Below, one piece after another: positions 36,177-44,812 of a stretch of 64,000 nucleotides of DNA (position 1 is its first letter; each line of letters opens with the position of its first letter). Source of the DNA: Actinokineospora diospyrosa. GTDB taxonomy: Bacteria > Actinomycetota > Actinomycetes > Mycobacteriales > Pseudonocardiaceae. The stretch is from assembly GCF_024171925.1 (NCBI RefSeq), contig NZ_JAMTCO010000002.1:1-64000 (forward strand), read 5' to 3'. The position numbers and the translations under genes were made by a program. Under the pieces are notes generated by a model. The model worked only from the letters and a program-made list of their open reading frames with translations. It did no database searches and was not told where the DNA came from.

Positions 36177-36550
36177 GTCCGCCCGGCCCGGGGACCCGGT
36201 GTCGGAACGCGGTGCCGAGTGCCCCGGGTCAACCCCCGTTCGGCTCCACTTGTTGACTAAAAACCGCGTTCCGGCAACGGGTTCGACGCGCCCCGGAACC
36301 AGTTGTCCGTGCTTGTTCTTCCCAGTTGGCCGCGCGGGCGGCCGCGGCGCCCGCCCGCTCGCCTCGGTCGCCGGAGCGGATTCGCCAGTTGGTCACCAAG
36401 ATGGCCGTCACTCGGTCAGTCGATAACGTTCGACCATCCTCCCGGCGTGATTGGTCGGCCGCGCCGACCCGGTTCGAGACTGGGCCGACGAGTGACCGGA
36501 TCCGCCGCTGGCGCAGTCCTCCGGTGGCGCACGACCCATGAGGAGTGCCT
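36177..36550 (+). promoter_or_regulatory. Long leader/intergenic region with inverted repeat
   Basis: No gene is visible in these 374 bases. An 11-bp inverted repeat (CGGAACGCGGT 36203-36213, complement 36263-36273) lies just after the SDR and encloses TTGTTGACTAAAAA. It could end the SDR transcript or bind a regulator. The rest is GC-rich sequence leading to the AGGAG site (36541-36545) of the next gene. Confidence 0.4.
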
Positions 36551-38131
36551 GTGTCGCAGAGAACACGCCGCGTGCTGGCGTTGTCCGCCATCGCCGTGCT
36601 GCTGGTCGGCGGCCAGACCGCCGCCTCCGGTGACCCGGCGGGTGGTGGGCACCGGCCCGGTGATTGGTCGAGCTGGACGGGGGACAAGGGTGGGTCCCGT
36701 TTCGCCGCCGATGAGCGTCGGATCACCCCGCGTACCGCGGGCAAGCTGAGCCTGAAGTGGGCCTTCGCTTACCCCAAGAACGGGTTTCCGGCTAAGAGTC
36801 AGCCTGCTGTCGTCGGTGATGGCATCTACTTCGGCAGCCCTGACGGCAAGTTCCATGCTCTAGACGCGCGTACTGGTGCTGCGCGTTGGTCCTTCGACCT
36901 AAGTACCGTCGCACCGCGCGCGGTGGTCATCGATGGTCCAGCGGTAGCGAAGGGCAAGGTCTACTTCGGCGACACCAACGGATACGTCTATGCGCTAGAG
37001 CAGCGAACCGGCAAGTTGGTGTGGGCCAAGGACACTGAGCCACACGCTGCGGGCCAGCACACAAGTTCGCCCATCTACCACGACGGCCGCATCTACATCG
37101 GTGCCTCTAGTGGTGAGAACGTCAGCCCAGACCGCAACTACCCGTGTTGCACCTTCCGCGGCCACATCGACGCACTCGACGCCAACACAGGTGACCTTGC
37201 CTGGCGCTACTTCACCGTGCCCGAGCCCAAGGCCGTCGGCACCTGGCCCAGCGGTGCGACCCGGTATGAACCGGCAGGCGCGGGCGTGTGGAGCAGCCCG
37301 ATCGTCGACGAGAGCACCGGCACCCTCTATGTCGGCACCGGCAACCTCTACTCGGGCACCACCGGCGACTTCGACACGCTTCTGGCACTCAATGCCCGTT
37401 CCGGCGCGGTCAAGTGGAAGCAACAGGTCACCAAGGCCGACACCTGGCGTCTGCTGTGCGGGTTCCCCGACAACGAGGGCTATTGCCCCGGGCAGAAGGA
37501 TGGCACCGCGCTCGACTACGACCTCGGCGCCATCCCCACCCTGTTCCACGTCCGCGGTCGCACCTACGTAGGCATCGGACAGAAGAGCGGCGTCTTCCAC
37601 GCCTTCGACGCCCGCACCGGTAACCCCACCTGGCGACGCCAACTGTCCGTCCCCATGCCCGGTGGCGGACTATCCGGAATCCAGTGGGGCACCAGCTTCG
37701 ACGGCCGCAACATCTACGTCGCGACCAACTGGGGCAACCCGGGCACCCTGTTCGCGCTGAACCCCACCAACGGCGATGTCGTATGGCAGACCGAAAGCCC
37801 CGCCGACGGTTGCACGACAGGTGGCGCTGCCCAGCACCCCACGGTCTGCAAGCGTGCCCATACCCCAGCCGTCACATCCAGCCCTGGGCTTGTCTACGAA
37901 GGCAGCGTCGACGGCAAGATGCGGGTCTACGACGCTAAAGACGGCAAGGTTCTCTGGACGTTCGACACGATCCGAGACTTCCAAGGCGTGAACGGCCTAA
38001 CGGGCAGCGGTAGCGCCATCTCCGGCAACGGCGGCGCAGTCGTCGCCAACGGCATGCTCTACATCCAGTCCGGGTACTGGCCCAGCTACCCGTCCGACCA
38101 CGGCAACGTCCTGCTCGCATTCGGCCTCTGA
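36551..38131 (+). CDS. Secreted PQQ-type beta-propeller protein (PVA dehydrogenase-like)
   Basis: A 526-residue exported protein. The signal peptide (RRVLALSAIAVLLVGGQTAASG) is followed by repeated YFGSPDGKFHALDARTGAARW-like blades, the quinoprotein propeller signature, each with ALxxxTGxxxW. PCCTF contains adjacent Cys residues as in PQQ alcohol dehydrogenases. Relatives include polyvinyl-alcohol dehydrogenase, but no cytochrome c domain is present here. GTG 36551 follows AGGAG by 5 bases. Likely co-transcribed with the next gene. Confidence 0.85.
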   Translation: MSQRTRRVLALSAIAVLLVGGQTAASGDPAGGGHRPGDWSSWTGDKGGSRFAADERRITPRTAGKLSLKWAFAYPKNGFPAKSQPAVVGDGIYFGSPDGKFHALDARTGAARWSFDLSTVAPRAVVIDGPAVAKGKVYFGDTNGYVYALEQRTGKLVWAKDTEPHAAGQHTSSPIYHDGRIYIGASSGENVSPDRNYPCCTFRGHIDALDANTGDLAWRYFTVPEPKAVGTWPSGATRYEPAGAGVWSSPIVDESTGTLYVGTGNLYSGTTGDFDTLLALNARSGAVKWKQQVTKADTWRLLCGFPDNEGYCPGQKDGTALDYDLGAIPTLFHVRGRTYVGIGQKSGVFHAFDARTGNPTWRRQLSVPMPGGGLSGIQWGTSFDGRNIYVATNWGNPGTLFALNPTNGDVVWQTESPADGCTTGGAAQHPTVCKRAHTPAVTSSPGLVYEGSVDGKMRVYDAKDGKVLWTFDTIRDFQGVNGLTGSGSAISGNGGAVVANGMLYIQSGYWPSYPSDHGNVLLAFGL

Positions 38132-38134
38132 CCA

Positions 38135-38192
38135 GTCGCTCCGGCGCCGGGGCCGTGCGGGCCCCGGCAGCCGGGGCGCGCCCTGGAGCGAC
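38135..38192 (+). promoter_or_regulatory. Hairpin sequestering the downstream ribosome site
   Basis: An outer stem GTCGCTCC (38135-38142)/GGAGCGAC (38185-38192) and an inner stem GCCGGGGCC (38146-38154)/GGCCCCGGC (38160-38168) fill the gap between two genes. The outer right arm contains the GGAG site and ends one base before ATG 38193, so folding would hide the start. Alternatively it is a partial terminator. Confidence 0.65.
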
Positions 38193-41189
38193 ATGACCCC
38201 CGCGACCTCCCGCAGAGCCGGTGGCGCGGCGATGGCGTTCGCCCTCGCTGTACTTCCGACCGCACTACCGACCTCGACAGCCCAGGCAAGCCAACCGGCG
38301 CCGACGCCCGCAACGGAGACAGTTGACGTCACCGTCACCGAGGGCACCAACCTCGCTGTGGCGACCTCGCCGCGCGACGGCAGCATCCTCTTCGACCTAC
38401 AAGGTCAGCTGTTTACCCTGCCGCGAGAAGGCGGCACCGCCACCGCGATCGGTGACATCACACTCGACCCGTACTGGCCGTCGTTCTCCCCGGACGGCAA
38501 ACAGATCGCCGTCCAGTCCTTCGCCGACGGCATGTTCCACATCCGCGTGCTCACCCAAGACGGCCGGTCTTCCCGGGCGCTGACCCGCGGTGACCACGAC
38601 GACACCTACCCCGCCTGGTCCCCGGACGGCACCCGCGTCACCTTCACCTCCGACCGCGCGGGCGGCGAGGACATCTGGACCGTGGACACCCGCGGCGGCG
38701 AACCCCGGCGCGTCACCACGGCCACCACCGCCGAGACCCAGCCGACCTGGGCGCCCGACGGCCGCAGCATCGCCTACGTGCAGGGCAACACCATCGAGAG
38801 CGTCGACCTCGCGACCGGCGCCGTCACGACCCTCGTCCCCGCCACGCAGGGACAGGTCGCCGCGCCCTCCTGGTCGCCGGACGGCAGGTCGCTGTCCTTC
38901 CTGCGCGCGGGCCCGGGCGGTCGGACGCTGCAGGTGTGGCAGGCGGGCGTGGTGCGGCAGGTCGGAGCGCACACCGACGTGTTCCCCTTCCCCGCCCGCT
39001 GGTCCTCCCCGACCGAGCTCGTCTATGGCGCCAACGGCGCGATCGTCGCCACGGTGGCCGCCTCCGGCGAGAGCAAGACCGTCCCGTTCCGCGCGACCTT
39101 CCGCCTCCACCGCGACCGCTACAAACCGAAAGCCCGCGACTTCGACGACACCGAGCCACGCCCCGTCCAAGGCATCGTTGGCCCTGCCTTGTCCCCGGAC
39201 GGCCGCACGGTCGCCTTCAAGGCGTTGAACGACCTGTGGCTCTCCCCGCTCGGCGGAACCCCGCGCAAGCTCACCGACGACGACGCCTACGAGATCGACC
39301 CGGCGTGGTCGCGTGACGGCACCAAACTCGCCTACGCCTCCGACAAGGCGGGCACCGAAGACCTCTACGTGCGCGACATCGCGTCCGGGCAGGAACGGCG
39401 GATCACCGCGATCGACGGCGCTGAATTCGCCCCCGCGTGGTCGCCCGACGGCAAGACGCTGGCGTTCCAGGACCACGCCAACCAGACGCTGACCGTGGAC
39501 GTGGCGACCGGCGCGGTGACCACGGTGCTGCCCGGGGCGTTCAGCGTGCCGGGGAAGCCGAGCTGGTCGGCCGACGGCAAGGTCCTCGCCTTGGCGGTGA
39601 ACGCCGCGGAGCGCAACCAGATCCAGCTGGTGACCCTCGCGACCGGCGCCAGCAAGATCGTTGACCCCGGGGGCTCGGTCTCCACCCGGGGTGACGACGG
39701 GCCGGTGTTCTCCCCGGACGGGCGCTGGCTGGCCTACTCCAGGGACAGCGTGCTGTGGGTCCTGCCGGTCGACCCGGACGGCACCCCGACCGGCCGCCCG
39801 AAGCGGATCACCACCGAGGCCAGCGACGCCCCCAGCTGGTCGGGCGACTCCCGCACCGTGCTGCACCTGCACAACGGGACACTGAGGACGGCCACAGTGG
39901 ACGGTGTGGTGAAGGACGTCCCGCTGCGGCTGACCTACACCCAGCAACGCCCGGACACCCGGATCATCATCCACGCGGGCAGGCTCTGGGACGGCCGCGA
40001 CGCGCAACCGAAGACCAACGTCGACATCACCGTTGTCGGCAACCGCATCCGGCGGATCGAGCCGCACCGACCCGACCGGCCCCGCGACGGCGCCCGGTTC
40101 ATCGACGCGAGCAAGCTGACCGTCACCCCCGGCCTGGTGGACGTGCACAACCACCAGCAGATGCGCTCCAAGACCTTCGGCGACCGCCAAGGACGGCTGC
40201 TGCTGTCCTACGGGATCACCGCCACCCGCTCGACCGGTGACGCGGTGTACCGGGCCGTGGAGGACCGCGAGTCGCTGGCCGCGGGCACCCGCGTCGGACC
40301 CCGGTACTTCATGACCGGGGAGATGCTGGAGGGCACCCGGGTCAACTGGGAGTTCTCCCGCCCGGTGCGCGACGAGCGGCAACTGGGCCTGGAACTGAGC
40401 CGGATCAAGGAACTCGACTACGACCTGGTCAAGACCTACGAGCGCTTCCGCGTCGACTGGCAGGCGAAGGTCACCGGGTACGCCCACCGGCTGGGCGTCG
40501 GGACCACGTCGCACTACCTGTACCCGGCCGTCGCCAACGGCGTCGACTCGAAGGAACACCTGTACGGCCCGTCGAAGTGGGGGTTCGGGTTCGCCCGCGA
40601 GTCCTCGCTCGGCGGTCCCTACGAGGACGTCCTGCAGCTCGCGGCGCGCGGCGGGATGCCGTTCAGCTCAACGCTGTTCAGCGCGGGCACGCTGCTCGCC
40701 GACGACCCGGCGATGGTCACCGACCCCCGCGTGCGGGCCCTGTTCACCACGCAGGACAAGCAGGCGCTCAACGCGAAACTGCTGTGCGCGCAGGGGTTGG
40801 GGCCGTGCGGGTTCCTCGACGGGACACCGGCGCAGGCCCGCCGCGACGTCGAGCTGATCAAGCGGCTGCTGGCGGCAGGCGCGGTCGTCGTCGCCGGGAC
40901 CGACGCCCCGCTCGACACCACCGCGCTCAGCCTGCACCTGAACCTGCGGTCGATGGTGAAGTACGGCGTCACCCCGTTCCAGGCACTGCGGTCCGCGACG
41001 CTGGACCCCGCCAAGCAGCTCGGCGTCGGGGCGGACCTCGGGACCGTCGAACCGGGCAAGCTCGCCGACCTGCTCATCGTCGGTGGCGACCCGACCACCG
41101 ACGTGGCCGCGCTCGCCGACGTGCGCTGGGTGCTCAAGAACGGGGTCCCGCACACGGTGCCCGAGCTGATCACGCCGTTCCAGCGGTGA
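38193..41189 (+). CDS. Secreted TolB-propeller amidohydrolase
   Basis: A 998-residue exported protein. The signal region (RRAGGAAMAFALAVLPTALP) is followed by PD40/TolB-type propeller repeats to about 580, each with WSPDGxxLAF/SFxPDG motifs. The C-terminal half is an amidohydrolase-1 domain: LVDVHNHQQMRS (HxH), YGITATRSTGD, GVGTTSHYLYPA and VVAGTDAPLDT. This tricorn-like plus imidazolonepropionase-like fusion is known in actinobacteria as a putative peptide or amide hydrolase of unknown substrate. It shares a transcript with the upstream propeller protein. Its stop abuts that of the convergent small gene (TGATCA). Confidence 0.88.
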   Translation: MTPATSRRAGGAAMAFALAVLPTALPTSTAQASQPAPTPATETVDVTVTEGTNLAVATSPRDGSILFDLQGQLFTLPREGGTATAIGDITLDPYWPSFSPDGKQIAVQSFADGMFHIRVLTQDGRSSRALTRGDHDDTYPAWSPDGTRVTFTSDRAGGEDIWTVDTRGGEPRRVTTATTAETQPTWAPDGRSIAYVQGNTIESVDLATGAVTTLVPATQGQVAAPSWSPDGRSLSFLRAGPGGRTLQVWQAGVVRQVGAHTDVFPFPARWSSPTELVYGANGAIVATVAASGESKTVPFRATFRLHRDRYKPKARDFDDTEPRPVQGIVGPALSPDGRTVAFKALNDLWLSPLGGTPRKLTDDDAYEIDPAWSRDGTKLAYASDKAGTEDLYVRDIASGQERRITAIDGAEFAPAWSPDGKTLAFQDHANQTLTVDVATGAVTTVLPGAFSVPGKPSWSADGKVLALAVNAAERNQIQLVTLATGASKIVDPGGSVSTRGDDGPVFSPDGRWLAYSRDSVLWVLPVDPDGTPTGRPKRITTEASDAPSWSGDSRTVLHLHNGTLRTATVDGVVKDVPLRLTYTQQRPDTRIIIHAGRLWDGRDAQPKTNVDITVVGNRIRRIEPHRPDRPRDGARFIDASKLTVTPGLVDVHNHQQMRSKTFGDRQGRLLLSYGITATRSTGDAVYRAVEDRESLAAGTRVGPRYFMTGEMLEGTRVNWEFSRPVRDERQLGLELSRIKELDYDLVKTYERFRVDWQAKVTGYAHRLGVGTTSHYLYPAVANGVDSKEHLYGPSKWGFGFARESSLGGPYEDVLQLAARGGMPFSSTLFSAGTLLADDPAMVTDPRVRALFTTQDKQALNAKLLCAQGLGPCGFLDGTPAQARRDVELIKRLLAAGAVVVAGTDAPLDTTALSLHLNLRSMVKYGVTPFQALRSATLDPAKQLGVGADLGTVEPGKLADLLIVGGDPTTDVAALADVRWVLKNGVPHTVPELITPFQR

Positions 41190-41507
41190 TCACGGCTGGG
41201 GCGGGGGCGGGGGCGTGCGCTCCCGCCCCAGCGCGCCGCGGTCGATGGTGATGCCGCCGCTGAGGTCCCACGGGCGGCCGCCCTGGGCGTCCTCGTCGCG
41301 CATCATCGACATGCTGTCGCGGTGGTCGAGCTCCATCCGCTTGGTGCCGTAGAAGATCGCGGTGAACTCGTTGACGTACGTCGCGGTCACCGGCGCCCCG
41401 TCACCGCCGCGGTTCTTGCGGCGGCGCAACTCGTACACGCCGAACGCGACCATGCCGGCGGTCGCCGCGGGGATGCTCAGCGACAGGACCAGCTCGACCG
41501 TGTTCAC
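41190..41507 (-). CDS. Small single-pass membrane protein
   Basis: A 105-residue protein: one N-terminal membrane segment (VELVLSLSIPAATAGMVAFGVY), a basic RRRKNR stop-transfer, then a conserved-looking soluble tail (YVNEFTAIFYGTKRMELDHRD, GGITIDRGALG) and a proline run. Small proteins of this plan occur widely in actinomycetes (possibly the DUF6191 family, from memory). Function unknown. Confidence 0.7.
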   Translation of the reverse strand: MNTVELVLSLSIPAATAGMVAFGVYELRRRKNRGGDGAPVTATYVNEFTAIFYGTKRMELDHRDSMSMMRDEDAQGGRPWDLSGGITIDRGALGRERTPPPPPQP

Positions 41508-41652
41508 GCCACCTCCAACGCCCGCCCCGCCCCCGGGGTTCCACTTGCCGGTATCGGACAGAACCGTGACAGTGCCGCGCGCGACCTTCCAGCGCCCACG
41601 CGCCCGTTGCTACGCTGGCCGCCACTCCAAGCCTAACTCCGGGGCGTTCACC

Positions 41653-42315
41653 ATGACGCTGTACTCCGAGTTGTCCGACGCCATCGAGCGCGACGCGGGC
41701 GAGCAGGTGCTCAGCTGGGCGCGCGCCGCGCTCAACCGCGTGGTCACCGAACCCGCGGCGGTCACGGCCGTGCTGCACCCGCTGGGTTTCCTGTGCCTGC
41801 CGGTGCACCGCGACGGCGCCGAGGGGGTGTGCGTGCACCTGTGGGAGCCCGGCCGTGGTGTCGCGCCGCCGACCACCTCGCCGACGCACTGCCACAGCTG
41901 GGACCTGGTGAGCTGGGTGCTGGTCGGCAAGCTGCGCAACCAGACCATCCGCGTCGCCGACGCCGCCACCCCCACGCACCGGGTGTTCGAGGTCCTCAGC
42001 GACACCGACGGCGACACCATCGAGGCCACCGCCCGCTACGTCCGCGCCCACGTCACCGCCACCAGCACCCACCGCGCGGGGGAGAGCTACCGCCTACCGG
42101 CCGGTGTGTTCCACGAGACCGTCATCCCCGGCGGCCAGGACCTGGTCGCCACCGTGGCCCTGGGCCGCAGCGCCACCGACGTCGTGGACCTGTCCCTGGG
42201 CGGCCTGCGCACCACCAGCCACCGCGTCCGGCGCCACCCGTGCACCCGCGCGGAGACCGTCGACGCGGCCGTCGCCGTCCTGGCCGCCATCGCCGACGGC
42301 CGCGTCCCCGGCTAG
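41653..42315 (+). CDS. Cupin-like metal-binding protein
   Basis: A 220-residue protein with a plausible double-stranded beta-helix. THCHSWDLVSWVLVGKLRNQ supplies two His and the later YRLPAGVFHETVIPGG another, resembling cysteine-dioxygenase/cupin metal sites. ATG 41653 gives the first complete helix. The frame upstream is only open by base composition. No partner gene is evident. Its stop shares CTAG with the convergent transporter gene. Confidence 0.6.
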   Translation: MTLYSELSDAIERDAGEQVLSWARAALNRVVTEPAAVTAVLHPLGFLCLPVHRDGAEGVCVHLWEPGRGVAPPTTSPTHCHSWDLVSWVLVGKLRNQTIRVADAATPTHRVFEVLSDTDGDTIEATARYVRAHVTATSTHRAGESYRLPAGVFHETVIPGGQDLVATVALGRSATDVVDLSLGGLRTTSHRVRRHPCTRAETVDAAVAVLAAIADGRVPG

Positions 42316-43538
42316 CTGACGAGCAGCAGGGTCGCGACGGTCGCGGTCAAGGCGGTGACCGCCAGGCCTGCGCTGGTCCACACGAACCGGCGCACCGGGA
42401 CCCGCACACCCGCGGACACGCAGCGCTCGTACCAGAGCAGGGTCGCCAGGGAGGCCCACGGCGTCACGATCGGGCCGACGTTCGTGCCGACCAGCAGTGC
42501 CAGCAGCTGGTTGTGGTTGCCAAGGGGCACAACGGATTCGCCCGCGACGTAGGCGGGCAGGTTGTTCACCAGGTTCGACAGCAGCGCGCCCGTGCCCGCC
42601 GCCCGGGCGGCCCCCGCGGCGTCGTCCGCATCACCCATCATGGCGTGCACCAGGTCGGCCAGCCCGTGCCGGTTCACCGTCTCCACCACCAGGAACAGGC
42701 CGATCACGAACACCAGCAGCCGCCACGGCAACAGAGCGGGCCGCAGCGCCGAGCGCCGCCGCACCGCGAACGCGACGACCAGGATCCCCGCCGCCACCGA
42801 GGACGCGATCCCGATCGGCACCCCGGCGAGGATGCCCACCACGAACAGCAGGCACGCCGCCGCCGCGACCCGGAACAGCACCGCGTCGCGCGGCTCGTGC
42901 CGGGGCGGGATGGCGTACCCGGTCGTCGCCTCACCCGCTCGGCGCCAGTAGCACACCCACAGGAACACCCCGGTCACCACGATCGCGGCCAGTTGCGGCG
43001 CCCACATCCGGGCGGCGAACTGCGCGGGCGCCAACGCGACCCGGTCGGCGGCCAGCAGGTTCGTCAGGTTCGACACCGGCAGCAGCAGGCTCGCCGTGTT
43101 CGCCAGCCACACCGTGGTCATCGCCAGCGGCAGCGCCTCGACCCGCAGCTTCGCCGCCAGCGCCAGCAGCACCGGGGTCAGCAACACCGCCGTGGTGTCC
43201 AGGTTGAGCCCCATCGTGGTCACCGCGGCCAGCGCCAGGCACAGCAGGAACAGCACGGCGTAGCGGCCGCGGCCCAGGATCGACAGCCGGGTCGCCACCA
43301 CGTCGAACACCTCGGCGGTGGCGGTCAGCTCGGCCAGGATGATCACCGAGCCGAGGAACAGCAGCAGCGGCACCAGCCGCGAGACGGTCGCACCGGCGTC
43401 GTGCGCGGGCAGCAACCCCACCAGGACGCACACCCCGCCCACGAGCAGCAGGCCGAGCGCGACCCAGTCCAGCACGTGCAGTTTCGGCAACCGACGGGTG
43501 GTCGTGCCATCCAGCGGCTCGTCTGGCATGCGCGTCAT
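42312..43538 (-). CDS. SLC13/ArsB-type ion transporter
   Basis: A 408-residue membrane protein with about eleven segments. The signature pieces of the ion-transporter superfamily are present: LGSVIILAELTATAEVFD, TTMGLNLDTTAVLLTPVLLALA, the hairpin SNLTNLLAA, and in the second half GALLSNLVNNLPAYVAGE with TNVGPIVTPWASL. Substrates of relatives include arsenite, citrate and dicarboxylates, and none can be assigned. ATG 43538 is used. ATG 43529, three codons in, is equally possible. Confidence 0.85.
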   Translation of the reverse strand: MTRMPDEPLDGTTTRRLPKLHVLDWVALGLLLVGGVCVLVGLLPAHDAGATVSRLVPLLLFLGSVIILAELTATAEVFDVVATRLSILGRGRYAVLFLLCLALAAVTTMGLNLDTTAVLLTPVLLALAAKLRVEALPLAMTTVWLANTASLLLPVSNLTNLLAADRVALAPAQFAARMWAPQLAAIVVTGVFLWVCYWRRAGEATTGYAIPPRHEPRDAVLFRVAAAACLLFVVGILAGVPIGIASSVAAGILVVAFAVRRRSALRPALLPWRLLVFVIGLFLVVETVNRHGLADLVHAMMGDADDAAGAARAAGTGALLSNLVNNLPAYVAGESVVPLGNHNQLLALLVGTNVGPIVTPWASLATLLWYERCVSAGVRVPVRRFVWTSAGLAVTALTATVATLLLVS

Positions 43539-43574
43539 GCTGCCACACCACACCGCGCGTCCCCGGAATGGGCG

Positions 43575-43735
43575 AGTGGCTCGACCCAGGGCGTTGGCCG
43601 TGTATCGGCGGGTCCACGGCGTGGCTGGCAAGGCGCCGAAACGTCCTCGTACTGGGCGTACTTGGGCGTTTCGGCAACGCCGCCAGGCGCGTCGTGGGCG
43701 GGTCGAGACACGGTCGACGTCCTGGGTCGGGCCAC
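43575..43735 (+). ncRNA. 161-nt near-continuous hairpin, candidate structured RNA
   Basis: Arms AGTGGCTCGACCCA (43575) and its complement (ending 43735) are concentric with an inner GCCGAAACG/CGTTTCGGC pair (43635, 43667), all centred at 43655. Walking the pairs by hand, most positions between them also pair. About nine pairs are G-U if the plus strand is the RNA, against about two if the minus strand is. That asymmetry points to a plus-strand transcript. It lies in the divergent gap between the transporter and 2H genes. Confidence 0.55.
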
Positions 43736-43886
43736 TGTGTCCCTCGAACGTCGCAAACTAGAGGGAAAACCGGCGAATTCGACTTATCCGGAACGGCTGT
43801 CGCGCATCCGAACCTGGGTCTAACCTGACCCCCGCAAGCCTGCCCCCGCGGGTACCGGGCGATTCCCGATCCGAGGAGTTCCGCCG

Positions 43887-44657
43887 ATGGAGACGGTCGA
43901 CATCGTGGCGGTCCTGCCACGGCACCTCGACGACACCGCGCTGGCGCTGAGCGACCGGCTCACCGAGCGGATGCGGGCGGGTGGCAGCCCGTCCTGGTTC
44001 CGCCTCGGTGACCCGTTCGACCAGGCAGGCCCGTGCGCGCCGCACGTGTCGCTGTTCATGCTCGCGGTCGAGCGGGCCGAGGTCGACGCGGTCGTGGCCG
44101 CCACCCGCGACCTGGCCGCCCGGCTGCCCGCCCTGACCGCCGAGGGCGAGTACTACCGGCACAACCCGGTCGGCGCCCCGGAGGTGTACTTCCGCAAGAC
44201 GGCCGAGTGGATCTCGCTGCAGCGCGCGGTCGTCGACGCCGTCGAACCCTTGCGGCGCGGCCGGTTGCGCGACACCGACCCCGCGGGCGAGAGCGTCGCC
44301 GGGCTCATCGGTGACCCCCGGCAGGACCCGGCCCGGCGCGCCCAACTGACCCGGTTCGGCTTCGACGAGATCACCGAGCAGTGGGACGGCGGCGCGACCG
44401 ACCGGTTCAACCCGCACGTCACCCTCGCCTGGCCGGTCGACCCCGGGTTCCGCATCGACCTCTCCGACCTGCCACCCGCCGCCGAGTTCAGCGGTGTCCT
44501 GCCCGGCCTCGCCGTTTACGGGATGAGCCGCTACGGCACCTGCACCACCTTTTTCGGGGCCGCACCTTTTTCGGGGACCCCGATCGGGGGATCCGATAGC
44601 GGAAATGCGACCGGTAGGCTCAACAGCCATTCCTCGCGCCAGACACGCGGAGAATAG
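43887..44657 (+). CDS. 2H phosphoesterase/RNA ligase-like protein
   Basis: A 256-residue protein with the two HxS/T motifs of the 2H superfamily, PHVSLFML and FNPHVTLAW, about 120 residues apart. Relatives cleave 2',3'-cyclic phosphates or ligate RNA. The last 30 residues (after TCTTFFGA) look like low-conservation tail. ATG 43887 follows GAGGAG. A hairpin-forming region precedes it and a palindrome follows. Confidence 0.75.
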   Translation: METVDIVAVLPRHLDDTALALSDRLTERMRAGGSPSWFRLGDPFDQAGPCAPHVSLFMLAVERAEVDAVVAATRDLAARLPALTAEGEYYRHNPVGAPEVYFRKTAEWISLQRAVVDAVEPLRRGRLRDTDPAGESVAGLIGDPRQDPARRAQLTRFGFDEITEQWDGGATDRFNPHVTLAWPVDPGFRIDLSDLPPAAEFSGVLPGLAVYGMSRYGTCTTFFGAAPFSGTPIGGSDSGNATGRLNSHSSRQTRGE

Positions 44658-44714
44658 CCAGACAGGGCGGCCCCTCTTCGCCCGCTGCTCAGCGGACTGC
44701 TGTGTCCGTCGCGC

Positions 44715-44744
44715 CGGTCGTGTCCGACGCGTCCGACACGACCG
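44715..44744. promoter_or_regulatory. 30-bp interrupted palindrome upstream of the TIR-NACHT gene
   Basis: Outer arms CGGTCGTGTC and GACACGACCG flank an 8-bp inner palindrome GACGCGTC. The only unpaired positions are two C residues. It ends about 70 bases before the GTG start of a protein that itself begins with an HTH domain, so an autoregulatory operator is attractive. It could also terminate the 2H gene, though no T-run follows. Confidence 0.55.
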
Positions 44745-44812
44745 ACGTGTCCGCTGGACAGTGCACTCCTGACAGTGCCCGCGCGGCGCGGGTCGGATGA
44801 TGGGAGGCCCGG

